A stretch of 64,000 bases of DNA from Rhynchopus sp. YZ270_cl-10 (taxonomy: Eukaryota; Euglenozoa; Diplonemea; Diplonemida; Diplonemidae). Under the pieces are notes generated by a model. That model was not told the DNA's origin. It did not search any database and saw only the letters and a list, made by a program, of their open reading frames with translations. Location of the stretch: positions 124,001-188,000 of the forward strand of contig OZ037932.1 of the NCBI GenBank assembly GCA_964035575.1, given 5' to 3'. Shown in pieces: positions 42,711-54,388 of this stretch (positions within the stretch are counted from its first letter, which is position 1; each line of letters opens with the position of its first letter). The translations under genes were made by a program, and so were the position numbers.

Positions 42711-42763
42711 TTGAAAAATTGTTGGAATAGTGTAGCTGCCACATTGTGCAAACTCCACTGTCT
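42711..42763 (-). repeat. R4 repeat
   Basis: Plus strand: TTGAAAAATTGTTGGAATAG, then TGTAG...TTGTGCAAACTCCACTG, flanked by T-runs. Nearest relative of the copy inside UTP10. Confidence 0.6.
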
Positions 42764-42897
42764 TTTTTGTTATGTTTTGCGGCTTTAGAAGGTTAAAAAC
42801 AACCCCCTTTTTGCCCGTGGTAGTTAGCCCTTCTTAAATCTTAAAGGACTACTCGACATCCCCCACCCCCCTAGCCCCATCCCCCCTTTTTTTTTTT

Positions 42898-42943
42898 GAA
42901 AAATCGACAACGTGTAGATACCACCTTGTGAACTCCACGCAGT
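42898..42943 (-). repeat. R4 repeat, diverged
   Basis: GAAAAATCGACAACGTGTAG and CTTGTGAACTCCAC keep the R4 order with spacing changes. Confidence 0.45.
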
Positions 42944-43122
42944 CTTCGCCTTCTTACCTCGTTTCGTTTGCTCCCCTCATATGGGTAAAGCAGCTTTGCT
43001 AAGTCGTCACAAAACCACACATCAAGTCATTTACGTCGCCATCATGTCCTCTGAGCAAACACATCAGCCGTAGTATCGCCTTCGAAATGGAGGGACCCAC
43101 ACCTCATTCATAAAATTTTTTT

Positions 43123-43170
43123 TCTGAAAATAGTATTAGTGTAGACACCCGAGGATGAACTCCACTATAC
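43123..43170 (-). repeat. R4 repeat
   Basis: TAGTGTAGACACCCGAGGAT then GAACTCCACTATAC; identical over this core to the copy at 54843. Confidence 0.6.
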
Positions 43171-43874
43171 AAAACGCTGTTTTTTTCTGTCAGAAACCGA
43201 AGCTTTTCGTGTGCTTTAGCCTTGGGGAGGGGAGAAAAAAAAAATCTCGTAAATTTTAATCACATCACGGATTCAGCTTCACCTTTTGGGAAGTGGTGCT
43301 ATTTGTTATTGTGAATGATATTAATGTCTCTGCCCTCCCTGGGAAAATCCGAGGTTGGTACGGGAGGTTAAAAAAAATGGTGCCAGGGGACCTACCTCCT
43401 CTTTCACACATTATTTCCACACAAAAAGAAAAAAAATAATAATAAAGAAAACGCCCATATAACCCAAACATAACGTACCCCATCCCTTTACAAATAGAAA
43501 TGGTCAAATAACCCCTTTCTTCCCCCCTCCCCAGAGAACCCACCCTCCCAGTTTTTTTTTTCTTCTTCTTTGCATCGGCAAAAATCATTCCACCTATACA
43601 TCATCACCCCCCCCCCCCCTAAAAAGGCGCTGAAATTAGAACTTTTTTTTTTTTGCTTTTTGTTATTGTTGCGTCAACAGTAAAACTCTCCTCTCAGTTT
43701 CTTGCCAAATCAACGTTAAAAATTCATTCCAAAATCTTTTTTTTTCTCTAATATCACACCCTACTTTGAGGTTGTTGCTTTTTTACGACAAAATCACCCT
43801 ATCCAAGGGTTCTGTAGCACAAAGTCGCCCGAAGGCTTCAAAGGGGTAGGTGGGGGGGCTTTTTTACCCCTCTT

Positions 43875-44423
43875 CTATTCCATTGCGATGCGCATTGCCT
43901 TGGTTTCACGGTCGATGGTGTCGTTGAGCGCAAGGTTCTTAACGTGGGCAGCCTTGAAACGTTCGATACGGAGTTGCGTACGGTCGTGCGGGACGCGGAA
44001 GACCCCTGCGCCGGACCTTGCTGTGTCCAACATCATGTGTTCACGGTCGGATTTCTCGTCATCCCAGTTCATAGTCGCTCCCGTGGTATGCATAAACAAA
44101 TTCGTTGAGAAGACGTGAGGCAACCCTTGCACAAGGTCCGGTCTTGTCATCAACAGAACTTTAAAAATGCCCATTGTCATTCCAAGCAAACAGAACGACA
44201 GCAGGACCCCTGATACCTGATAGTTTCCAGGCAAATATTTCAGCGCATGCGCAGTCACTGTCTGCGAGAGCCCCTGGTCCAAATGGGTTTGCATAAATTG
44301 TCTACTGTAAAAGTCATTGGCTCGCTCACCTTCCGAACGCAACATATTGTTTCTGAAAGACATTATCTTATACGGCCTCATCTTGTGAAAGTACTGAAGA
44401 CGGGGGGTCACGCGGAGCGCCAT
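43875..44423 (-). CDS. Small one-helix membrane protein, possibly mitochondrial
   Basis: Single exon of 182 aa with a clean start (MALRVTPRLQYFHKMRPYK). The first 30 residues are basic and without acids, compatible with mitochondrial import. One hydrophobic helix spans about 69-91. The remainder is soluble, charged and helical, ending KAMRIAME. The base composition is clearly coding-like compared with the AT-rich DNA on either side. I recognise no family. Its size and layout resemble accessory subunits of respiratory complexes. It is the last gene before an 18.7-kb gene-poor stretch. Confidence 0.68.
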   Translation of the reverse strand: MALRVTPRLQYFHKMRPYKIMSFRNNMLRSEGERANDFYSRQFMQTHLDQGLSQTVTAHALKYLPGNYQVSGVLLSFCLLGMTMGIFKVLLMTRPDLVQGLPHVFSTNLFMHTTGATMNWDDEKSDREHMMLDTARSGAGVFRVPHDRTQLRIERFKAAHVKNLALNDTIDRETKAMRIAME

Positions 44424-45696
44424 TTTTTAGTTTTTTTTCCCTCCCCCCGGCAGAAAGCCTTGTTTTGTGTTTGTCCTGAGTGGGGTGGGTATGAATTGAG
44501 TGGGGAGCGTGAAAGTTTGGAGGGAAAAAGGGTATACTGTTTTCTTGTTTTCAACCTTGAAAAATGAGAACAAAAAAAAAAAAAGGTTGGTGGAAGAGGA
44601 ATGTGGTGTTGGGCACACACATCTTCAAAATAGGAAGGAGAGAAAAGAAAAAGAAAAAAAAATGGGTACGAAGCAAAACGGTGAGAAAATAAAGTGAAAG
44701 TTGATTTTTCTTTTGGTTTGGTTTGCTTTTTTTAAATGCCAAAGCTTCCCTACCTCTTCTCGCTTGAGAAAGGGAAAAACAAGCTTCAGTATGCAGGATC
44801 AGGGAAGGGGGTTAAGCCCCCTACCCCAAGCCTTATACAAAATTTGTTGCTTTCCCCCCACACTCAGGGGTGGGGAAACTGTGGCAAAAAGAAAACAAAG
44901 CAAAACAAAATAAAACAAAAAACAAAAAAGAAAGCTTTAAACAATCCTAAACCAGCCTCCCCCCAGTTTAGTAACGGAACCTACAAAGACACTGAAAGAT
45001 GTAATAGGCCTTACAGGGGCCACATGCTCTCAATTGGGCAGAGGGAGAGGGGATGAATCGGGATACGTACGCGTTTTCGCGATCAGAACGCTGGGAACTT
45101 GCTGGGTGAAGATGCTGAAGATGCTGTTTGGGGTGTCCTCATATTTCACACAGCTGCACCAAAAATGTCAAAAAAGAAAAAGGGAACCTAGTTTTTGCAA
45201 GCAAGAAAGAGATCGGTAAAAAAAAAACTACTCAAAAAAGCTTTCAAAGACTGAAAATAAAAAGTAGGAAAAACAAAAAAGAAAAAAAAGGCAAAAAAAT
45301 ACACAAAAATCACAAAACGGGCGTCATTGAGACAGCTCCCCCAATGACCCTCCACTTGCTAGAAGAAGCGCCCTGAGGGGTGGGGGTGTCAACAGTAACG
45401 TAGAGGCGTACTCACGTTTTGCTTTTTCGTGGATCTTGCAATAATAATACGCAGAAGAAAAAAAATGTAAAATAGTCGTGTGGTGCAAAGTGTTTTTCTT
45501 TTTTTTAGTTTTTTTTTTTAGTTTTGGTTCTGCCGAAAATGCAAAAACCCAAAAGAAAAAAAAAAAAGGAAAAATAAAAAAAACCCTTCCCACGAGGATC
45601 AAGGATGCCTTTAGATTGGAGACCTAATGTGTCAAAAACTGATGTTGGCGGAACCCCCTATATAGTTTTAAAGAAGAAAAAAGAAAGAGAAAAAGA

Positions 45697-45745
45697 GAAA
45701 GTTGGTGAAGATGATCCTAAGTCATTAGCGCGCTTAGTCACCTAA
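45697..45745 (-). repeat. R1 repeat, diverged
   Basis: GTTGGTGAAGATGATCCTAA then GCGCTTAGTCACCTAAT. Confidence 0.5.
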
Positions 45746-45826
45746 TAAAAGGTATATTTTTTTTTGGAAGAAATAAAAAAAAATAACTAGCATAAAATCA
45801 CGAAAACGAGAAGTAGGGAAAAACAT

Positions 45827-45974
45827 TTTGTTGTGTCGACAATCGCCGAGTAATCCCACCAGGTGGGAGAATTCGGGTCTGTACTCAATGTTGGCCGACA
45901 TTTTTTGATAAATTGTTGGAGTAGTGTAGTTGTCTCGGTTGTGTTGCCACAGTTTGTGCAATCTCCCACTTTCC
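45827..45974 (-). repeat. R4 repeat, extended copy
   Basis: The R4 core (GATAAATTGTTGGAGTAGTG) is preceded on the plus strand by a block shared with the interior of the fold-back element: GGGATTACTC-x-GCGATTGTCG, read on the minus strand here and on the plus strand at 47158. Confidence 0.55.
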
Positions 45975-46247
45975 AATTTTTTTTGTAACTTCGACAATCA
46001 TTTTTTTTCCTCATTTTTTTCAATTTTTGAAACGATTGCAAAAGAAACTTCCCTCCCCTTGGGCTCCTTAGCTGGGAGATAGGAGGTTTTCGCAAAACAA
46101 AAACAAAAAACAAAAAAAAAAACAAAGATACGAGGGACATTGAATGGGGGGCAAGAAGAAAAAGATGAACACAGAGGATTGAAAAGTGCTAATAACACTC
46201 CGAAAGGGGCTCACAAAATGAGCTCACAAAAAAAATATAAAAAAAAA

Positions 46248-46300
46248 TGAAAAGTTTATAAGATGAACCTAAAGCCTCTCCTTTTGCTTAGTCATCTTGA
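46248..46300 (-). repeat. R1 repeat
   Basis: AAAAGTTTATAAGATGAACC then AAAGCCTCTC and GCTTAGTCATCTTG. A-runs on its left give a 9-nt T-run after the element on the minus strand. Confidence 0.55.
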
Positions 46301-46396
46301 TCACAGTCAATAAGGGTTTGTATACTACACCTAAGCCAATCCCCCTACTGCTTAAAGTCACTATTTCAATAACCCACAAAATAAAGAAAAAAAAAA

Positions 46397-48304
46397 GGGA
46401 AATAGTCAGATTTACCCTACCCTATTTTGAAAAAGTTCAGACTTGCCCGAAATAAGTTCAGACTTGCCCTAAAAGTGTTTTTAGGGCAAGTCTGAACTTA
46501 TTTCGGGCAAGTCTGAACTTATTTTTAGGGCAAACACTTTTTTTAGGGCAAGTCTGAACTTTTTTAGGGCAACCCTGCACTTATTTATTGGGCAAGCTGG
46601 GGGCTCTTGGGTTACAGAGCCCGGCGGTCGTCGTTTTTGCGTTTCTGTTTAGGGCACGTATGGGCTATTCGCGACGAGTCCTGGTAGTGAAATGAGCAAC
46701 CTATGGTATGGAGCTTTTTTTCCATGCAACTGAATTTCCTCGTGTCCAGGACACCCCACTTTCCGAGCAAAATTAAATAATGACACAAATGGGAGGGGAA
46801 AACCCTCTGACCTTTATCATCACTCTAAAAAACTCTCAGGTACCGCACCGCAGTACCGCACCACGATCCGAGACCCGTACAGAACAGAGACCAGAAAAAA
46901 GACTTCCGCACCCAAACGCGACTCCTCATAGAACACGACGTAGTAGTAACAAAAAAAAAATACCGATTACTGCAGTAAGTACAAAGCCTTTGGGCGACAT
47001 TGTACAGGTCCTACATCATGTACGTAAAATTGTCGATACAACCAAAGAAAAGCATAGTGGTGCACCCTCGGGTGTCTGCACTACTGCAACAACTATTTCT
47101 ATAGCTACAGTTTCCCCACCTCTACCTTTAACTTTTTATACGAGGATGTAATTCTCCGGGATTACTCCGCGATTGTCGTCACAACAAAAAAGTCCAGAGG
47201 ACTTGTTGGTCGCCTTACTCATTTGGATCAACGGTATGTATATGCTACTCATTACAATGTTAGCCACTTCTATTGCCAGACACCGGGGCAAATAGTAAGT
47301 GCAAGAAAACTGCTTTTTGGAAACCAGGAAAACATGATGGACACTCCACTCCACGTGCGGACATGTTTGGCACTTCTGCATGCGTGCAGTATCCAAATGT
47401 GTCCCCGTGGGAACAAAGTGATAAAGATGTGTCCACTGTGTACAGGGAAAAAACTTTGCGCTCCCCCGGACAGTGCACAATTCAACCCCTTGTTGTGGGT
47501 GGTCTTGTTGCCTTTTGGAACAACAACAATTTTTCCACGTTGTTGCATTTTGGCCAGGCATGCTCTTGAAAGCATGACAATTTGATTGCGTATGGACAAA
47601 GCAAATAACCAAGTATGAATTCTGAGTTGAAATGTGAGAGATGTTGTGGGAAGGGGAGTTCGCTCCTTTCAACGATGACCTCGTTGTTCTTCAATAGGCA
47701 TGTCTTAACCGACCACATAAATAAAATTGTGCCGGCCTCGAAGGATTCTAAGCAAACCCGCGTGGTAGCTAAACACTGACTCTCTCTCAATTCAACAAAG
47801 AAGGAATACTTGGTAATTTGTGGAGCACCCGTGCATGAAAATTGTAAAACTTTGCGCCCCACGTTGCCCCAGAACACGGCTTCCTTTGTAACCGGTTCTG
47901 GCCCAACGTGGACTGCCTGTTCACCCTTTCCGGGTGGCTGGTGGTTTCTGGCATCAATTTTTGGGCTCCGGCTCGGTTAGGCATTTTAGGGCAATAAAAC
48001 AAGTCATACCACCATACCATGGGGCCCCAAGAGTGCCCCAGCCAAAGTGGCCTGACTTGTTGCCCTAAAATAAGTTCAGACTTACCCTAAAAATAAGTTC
48101 AGACTTGCCCTAAAAAAGTTCAGACTTGCCCTAAAAAAGTTCAGACTTGCCCTAAAAAAAGTGTTTGCCCTAAAAATAAGTTCAGACTTGCCCTAAAAAC
48201 ACTTTTAGGGCAAGTCTGAACTTATTTTCGGGCAAGTCTGAACTTTTTCATAGGGCAAGTCTGAACTTTTTCAAAATAGGGTAGGGTAAGTCTGACTATC
48301 TCCC
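46397..48304. mobile_element. 1.9-kb fold-back-like DNA element
   Basis: Terminal inverted repeats begin GGGAAATAGTCAG at the left and the complement of GGGAGATAGTCAG at the right. Each arm (about 170-240 bp) is built from many short copies of AGTTCAGACTTGCCCTAAAA in both orientations, as in fold-back transposons. The ends lie in A-tracts, so a target duplication cannot be judged. The 1.4-kb interior has only short broken open frames on both strands. One plus-strand frame contains DYSAIVVTTKK, also seen as DYSAIVDTTK in the R4 copy at 45827. No transposase was recognised. Confidence 0.7.
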
Positions 48305-49557
48305 AAAAAAAAACAATATGTGTGCGGAACTCTCTGCTAACACGGTGAACTGAAAGTTTCCCTCATGTAAACACCCTTTGCAGAAATGCCCGGTCCAAAA
48401 GAAAATATTTTTTTGTAAGGTAATGTGTGCATCACATAAAGCAAAACTGCACACCCCGCTTACAACCCCTCTTTATTTTTCTTTTCACAAAGAGTCGCCC
48501 TTCGCCTATCTGCTCTTTTTTGGTGTAAAATAAAATATTGTGAATCACTCGGACCAGATGCGGGCACCTGAAGAAGGGACTCAACAGAATGCGGACACAT
48601 CCAGTACCCCCTGCTCCACCGACACCAGAAGACGGAAGTTCAAAAAAAAAAGAGAGAAAAAAAAAGAAAATAATCATGACAGAGACGAATGCATCTCTTT
48701 CACATACACACACAATTAGTATAGCGGAGTTTTTGTAATAAGGAAAAAAAAAAAAAAACGGTTGTTAACCTCGGAAGAAGAGGGTCCTAAGCACCCCTCT
48801 CTCAGGTACACCTTTTTATTGCCAAAAAGTAAAAATAACACAAATTCATATACTTTCAAATAAAATTTGAAAGCATTAGGGAAGTGTATAAAAAACAACA
48901 ACAACCCATCTTTTTTTTAAATTCCTTGTTGCAAAAATGTGAAAGGGTAAATAAAATATAGAGAACCCCCGTTGAACGCAACAGTGCTAACTGAAAAAAA
49001 AAAAACTCTTCCTTTTTGTCCCAAAAAAAAAAAAATATCCCTGGAATTTAAAGGTGGGGGGGTGTAAGGAGGGGGTACTGTAATGTGCCTTCGTTAAGAA
49101 ACCGTTTTTTATTTTCTTTTGATAAATTATTTTGGATTTGGTAGTTTTTCACGCAAAAAAAAAAAAAGGGGGGGTCTGTTCTTTTTGGACAGACAGCCGA
49201 TTTCGACTGTTTCCCTTCATTTTTTTTCTCTTTTTGCGAAGTCTAAAAAAAATATTTTGAAAGATAATTTAGATGGTGCAGGATTAACAAGAAAAAAAAA
49301 ACATAAAAACAACAACAACAACAAATAAATAAACAATACAAATGACAGGGCACACATTGCACAACATCTTCGTAATTTTTTTTTTGAATAAAATAATAAA
49401 CTTCTGTTGACCTAAGCCAACACTGCGTGATAGGAAATCCATTTAATTTTTTTTTGAAAAGGACAAACAAAAAAAAAAACGGCTGTATGTTTTCGGTGGT
49501 TTTTGCTTCTTTTTTTGATAAATTACACCCCCCCCTTTTTTACCATTTTTTTTTTTT

Positions 49558-49603
49558 TGAAAACTTGATTGTATTTAATAGACACCCAGAGATGAGCTCG
49601 ACA
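49558..49603 (-). repeat. R4 repeat, diverged
   Basis: GAAAACTTGATTGTATTTAA then TAGACACCCAGAGATGAGCTC. Confidence 0.45.
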
Positions 49604-49934
49604 TTAATGATTTTTTTTTACTATCAAAAAGGACGTACACACGGAGATGGCAGATCTTCAAAAAAGCATAGCACCTAGGGCAAAAAAATTTCCTGCGCAC
49701 CAAGATGGGAGGGAAGGAGGTGGGGGGGTCACTCTAAGGATTCTCAGAATGTGTTTTTTTAAAACCAAAAAATAGTTGTGGTTTTATCCTCCCCCTTTCT
49801 CCCCCTCTGTGCGGGGGGGAGAAAAAGTATCGCCCTTTGCTTCGGCCTCGCAGAAGACGCTGTCACACAGTTCACATGATAGATTATGGTGAAAGGAAGT
49901 TCTACACGATAGTGAAGTACATGACTTGATTTGT

Positions 49935-49996
49935 GGTTTTACTTCTGGTTTTTTCACCGTCGTTAAGCCAACGATGGAAAAACCAGAAGTAAAACC
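49935..49996. repeat. Hairpin element
   Basis: GGTTTTACTTCTGGTTTTT is answered by AAAAACCAGAAGTAAAACC with a second short stem at the tip (CGTCGTT/AACGATG). A reduced relative (ACTTCTGGTTTTTCACCATT) lies at 59071-59108. Confidence 0.6.
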
Positions 49997-50305
49997 GGAA
50001 TCATGTAGATTCGTGCATATTGTCTGATCCGTCGCCGGCTTTTGACATAAAAGAAAGGGAACAAAAATAAAGTATTGGTGAGTCTAGTCGGTGAAGATGT
50101 ACCCCCTCACCTCTCAGCCTGATTTTAGGTCACCCTTTTGTATAAAGTAATGCAGTTCTGCCCTTTAATTACTTCGATAAGCTCTTCCGAAAACACACAG
50201 ACCACACAGCGTTAATCGCTTGGGTGGGTGTCTCGTTCAGAATAATAATATGCGTTGATCTGTTGCTTATTTTGTTCTTAAAAAAATCAACAAATAAAGA
50301 AAGAA

Positions 50306-50349
50306 ATTTTATATAAGATGAACCCAAGCCCTCTCGTGCTTAGTCACAA
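50306..50349 (-). repeat. R1 repeat
   Basis: TTATATAAGATGAACCCAAG then CTCTCGTGCTTAGTCACA. Confidence 0.55.
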
Positions 50350-50472
50350 TTTTCAAAATATCCGTGAGTGGATAAAAAAAAAAACAGAGAGATGTACAGA
50401 GAGAACTATTGCAAGACTCCATCCTATGCAAAATGCTGGTCCCTCCCTGTGGTGTGCAAATAAAAAAAACAT

Positions 50473-50525
50473 GAAGTTGGTTTGAAGATGAACCGATTGC
50501 CCCGCGTGCTGTTGGAATCACCTGA
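50473..50525 (-). repeat. R1 repeat, diverged
   Basis: GAAGTTGGTTTGAAGATGAACC then GCGTGCTG...AATCACCTGA; the start resembles R3 tails. Confidence 0.4.
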
Positions 50526-50578
50526 AAGAGCGGGCTTTGCTTTTTTGTATTGCGCAAAGACCTAAAAAAAAGAAAAAA

Positions 50579-50659
50579 TGGTTTATAAGATGACCCTAAG
50601 CCTCTGTGATTAGTCTGATTAGATTATTCTTTTATTGCTTAGTCTGATTAGTCACCTTG
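50579..50659 (-). repeat. R1 repeat with internal duplication
   Basis: GGTTTATAAGATGACCCTAA then repeated TTAGTCTGATTA units before the usual TTAGTCACCTTG end. Confidence 0.5.
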
Positions 50660-51240
50660 GAAAAAGAAAAGGGTGCAGGGGTTGGGAATGAGAAGAGGAA
50701 AAAGAAAAAGAGAAAAAAAAACACGAAAAAAATCTGGGAAAGAAAGAAGGAAACAGTTTAGGGTACGGTTGAATTGCAAGGGTTCGAGGGAGGAGGGAGG
50801 AGGGAGGGGGTGAGGGTCAGGTGAGGAACTCGCGTATGAGGGGGAAGTATGGGGAGTTTTTTTTTCTCTTCAAAAAGAAGAAAAGAAAAAGGGTTGCAAT
50901 GGCTGATTTGTTGCTGATAATTTTATTTTGTCGTAATCCACGCATCATCCCCTCCTCCACAGGGGTTATGAGCGCAATGTCGCAGTTTATTGTATTGTCG
51001 TATTCAATTTCCTTTTTGGTTTGTTCACCAGACAGTCTTCACTGTCAGTTCGCACCCTCAATATACATACGACCGCTTTTAATTTAAGCCCGTTTAGCCC
51101 AATCTTCAACTTATTGCTCAAAGCGAGAAAACAACCGCTCAGACACTGAAGTCCACTTCTACTAGAGCGGGGCGCTGATAAAGACCGCAGCTTCTATAAT
51201 AGTAACAAAACCACTATTTTTTTTTTTTGTCTTACGTTCA

Positions 51241-51308
51241 AAAAAAAAAAGTTGACTTGAAATACAAAAAAGGAAAACAAAAGCCCTCTCATGACAGTGT
51301 ATAAGTTC
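51241..51308 (-). repeat. R2 repeat
   Basis: The minus strand reads ACACTGTCATGAGAGGGCTT, an A/T insertion, then GTATTTCAAGTCAAC and eleven or more T. Confidence 0.55.
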
Positions 51309-51362
51309 TATTTTTTATTTTTTTTTTTGTGCGACAATTTTGCATTGTCAGCAACATTTTGT

Positions 51363-51410
51363 AAAAAACTTGGTTTGTATTAGTGTAGACACCCGGGGGT
51401 GAGCTTCACC
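51363..51410 (-). repeat. R4 repeat
   Basis: AAAAAACTTGGTTTGTATTA then GTGTAGACACCCGGGGGTGA and GCTTCACC before a T-run. Confidence 0.55.
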
Positions 51411-52365
51411 TTTTTTTTCTCTGTCAAGGAGGCAATAAACAAAAATGTTTTAAAATTTATGCAGCAACAGACACAACGAAAGCTCGATAACATGCACCCT
51501 CACCAAGGGGACAACGAGGAAGGGGTGGGAGGAGTAAAAATAAAGAGTGAAGAAAAAAGTGAAGAGGAAGATTTCTGGGGAAGGAGGGACTTGCTTTTTG
51601 GGCTGGGCCTCATGGCCATACGGTGGACCCTCACCCATTTTTATATTTTATTTTTTTGCAAATTTCAGGCCTACATGGGTAGGGTAGCGCTCCTCTCTTT
51701 TTTTGTGAACGAAAGCCAAAAAAAAGACGGTTTCTGAGCAATAATAATAGCCAAAAAAATGCGCAAATACTGTAAAACCAAAAACCTGTAGACATGGTAG
51801 TGATTAGTGAGCGCGGTTACTTTTTTTTTTTTCTCATGAAAAAAAAAATACGTTTTGAACAGAACAAAAAAAAAAGAGAGAAAAAGCCAAGAAGAATAAC
51901 CTTTCGAATGGCTGTGCCTGCACCTCCAAAACGATTTGCTAAGACAGATATAAAACCCTCTCTCGCACTCTTCTTTTTTCTTCTCGCAATCTTTCTTTTG
52001 GAAAAAAAAAAGGGCTAAATATTGCTTTACAGAAACCAGCACACCTCCTCCCACCCCCTGAGAATCTGGCAGAGGTGAAACAAATAGAGTATTCTCGTTC
52101 ATGTTGTCAAAAAAAAAAAAAAAAAAAAAAAAAAATAGGGGGAATGTTGTGGTATGTAAACTTCCTTGTATCAGTTGGCGGACACTACGATAAGGAGTGG
52201 CCGGAGTTTTTTTTTGTTGTATCAGGGTCAACAAGGGAAAAGTTTCTGTAGAAATTGTCACCTTTTGGAGAAAGATGAGGGATTTGAAACAGACGGCACA
52301 CCTTGTCCCAGAGTGTGGCAGAGAGCGAAGCTCTTGGTCTGACATTTTTGTTTTTTGTTTTTTTT

Positions 52366-52417
52366 TGAAAATATTTGAGTTGGTTTAGTGTCAGACACCG
52401 AGGATGTGCTCCACTTA
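52366..52417 (-). repeat. R4 repeat
   Basis: GAGTTGGTTTAGTGTCAGAC then ACCGAGGATGTGCTCCACTTA. Confidence 0.5.
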
Positions 52418-52685
52418 TTTTTTTCTTTCTGTGTTTTTTTCTGAAAATGATTTTTTTTTCTTCCGACACTTAGCCGTCATTCTATTTTGTTTTATTTTTT
52501 TAATTCCTGTCCCTTTTTTGTTTGTCTTTTTTTTTCCTCAAACATCAAAGTTATGAAAGGTTTGGCGCAGCAACAAAAAAAAAAAAAAAAACAAAAATAC
52601 AATAACAAATAAACCGAGTGAACCCAAAAGAAAGCCTGGTGAACAAAAGACGGTCAAAAAAAAAAAGTGGCTTTTTTTAAAAAAT

Positions 52686-52734
52686 AGAAACTTGGTTGCA
52701 TTAGTGTAGCCACCCTAGAGTGTGCTCCACTATA
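52686..52734 (-). repeat. R4 repeat
   Basis: GAAACTTGGTTGCATTAGTG then TAGCCACCC and GTGTGCTCCACTATAC. Confidence 0.55.
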
Positions 52735-54163
52735 CTAAACATTTTTACGTCACCGCAGACGAGCGCGATGCTTTTTTTTTTTTTTGCTTTCGTTGCGTTA
52801 AGATAGGGAAGGGGAGAGAGAATCAGCAGTCTTAAAAACATTATTTTCTGTATTGACTAAAACCACAGGAACAAAAAAAAAAAGAAACAATAAAAGAAAC
52901 TTCACTAGATGCATGGCACCCATAGGCACAACATCGTCTCAAAGCAATAGAAAAATAGTTGGGCACCAAAAACATAAAAAAAGACTAAACTGCGAAAAAC
53001 GATGCTTCGTTAGTCATCTCATAAATGAAAAAAAAACCTCACCGTTACCTCCCTCACTTCATCAATAAGAATAGACAAAGGAGGAAACGAAAACGGGGAG
53101 GGCAACAAAAAAAAGAGAAAAAACCCCACCCCTCGAACATAACTTTTTTGGGGAGGGAAATGGGATCCTAGGGGAGGGAGGGGGGGGGTTTTTTTTTTAG
53201 TTTGTGTATTTTTTTTGTTGTAGTTTGACGATCACGAATGTTAAGAGATAGGGGAATTTTGTGGGAGGGGTGAGACACTGAGACACCTTTTGTTTTTTTG
53301 ATTTTTTTTTTCCAGCGATTCATATCACGCCACACAATTGTAAACGAAAAAAGAAAATAAAAACTTGAAAAATGAATGTGCAATGGGAGCACAAAACATC
53401 TTTGGAAGTTTTCCCTCTGATGATAGCCTGCCCACGATACTTCTGTATTAGATCGTATTTTATCAATTTTTTTTTTTTAAATTCGACCTATTGAAAATGC
53501 GTGTAATGCTCCATCATCTGTATTGGTGTCACAACACCTACCAACTCGAGCCGCTATTTCAAATGACTGGACGTTCGTGGGTGGCAAAAAGGAGTGCATA
53601 TCTTCTTTTTTTTTAGTATTTTTTTTCTTTTTTTTAGTGTTGTTTTCTGAACGCGCGCCGCAGATGAAACAAACTACCGAAAATAACAATGGGGAACAAA
53701 AAAAAAATAGTTTTCGGCTTTTTATCAGGGATTTTAGGGAATATCTTTGGGAGAGAACGGGAGGGTGGTAGCGGGTATAAAAGAAGCAGTCAAAATACTT
53801 GTGCATTCTGAGGGAGGACTTTTTGGTCCAGGGGGGTGTGTGGAGTGTGTTGCTTATGCTCTGTAGTCCTGTGTTGTTAAGAGTTGGGCACTAATGCATG
53901 GATTTTTTTGTGCGCCAAAAGTTGAAATAATATTTTAACTACAGGATGGCTCTTGTCCAACCGTGCGACAAAAAAAAAAGAAGTAAAAGTGAAGTAGGGG
54001 GGATGCTGCAAGGGGAGGGGCCACACAAATGATTTTTTTTTAAAGAGAAAACTTGAACAAGATGAATGTGCCTCGAGCACACATAAAAGAATGGAAAAAA
54101 GAAAGTACGATACGAAACGACGTAATAGGCACTAACTATCTCCGTGGGTATAAAAAAAAAAAG

Positions 54164-54210
54164 AGAAGTTTATAAGATGAACCTAAGACTCTCGTGCTTA
54201 GTCACCTAAA
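54164..54210 (-). repeat. R1 repeat
   Basis: GAAGTTTATAAGATGAACCT then AAGACTCTCGTGCTTAGTCACC. On the minus strand it ends in an 11-nt T-run. Confidence 0.6.
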
Positions 54211-54342
54211 AAAGAGGGAGGGGAGGGAAAACTGGGTGGGTTGGGTGCAAAAAAAAAAAGTTTACAAAAAAAAAATGTGCTGGAGAAATAAATACATTTC
54301 TGAGGTGATTGTTTTTTGTTGTGTTGTACGGTTGCTGAGAAA

Positions 54343-54388
54343 GGTAAAGAAGATGAACCTAAGGCCTTTCGTGCTTAGTCACCTAAAT
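54343..54388 (-). repeat. R1 repeat
   Basis: GTAAAGAAGATGAACCTAAG then GCCTTTCGTGCTTAGTCACC. Confidence 0.6.

Larger units (their letters stand above)
41981..43874. other. 1.9-kb intergenic stretch with R3 and R4 repeats
   Basis: It contains one R3 copy (42332-42460) and three R4 copies (42711, 42898, 43123). The DNA between 43170 and 43874 is homopolymer-rich with no supported gene. Confidence 0.45.
44424..46396. other. Start of the gene-poor region
   Basis: Homopolymer-rich DNA with R1 repeats at 45697 and 46248, an extended R4 at 45827-45974 and an R3 fragment near 46180-46212. No gene is supported. Confidence 0.45.

Noticed and set aside
51671-52345. A 224-codon minus-strand open frame
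   Set aside because: Long Phe/Lys homopolymers from T/A runs indicate non-coding DNA.
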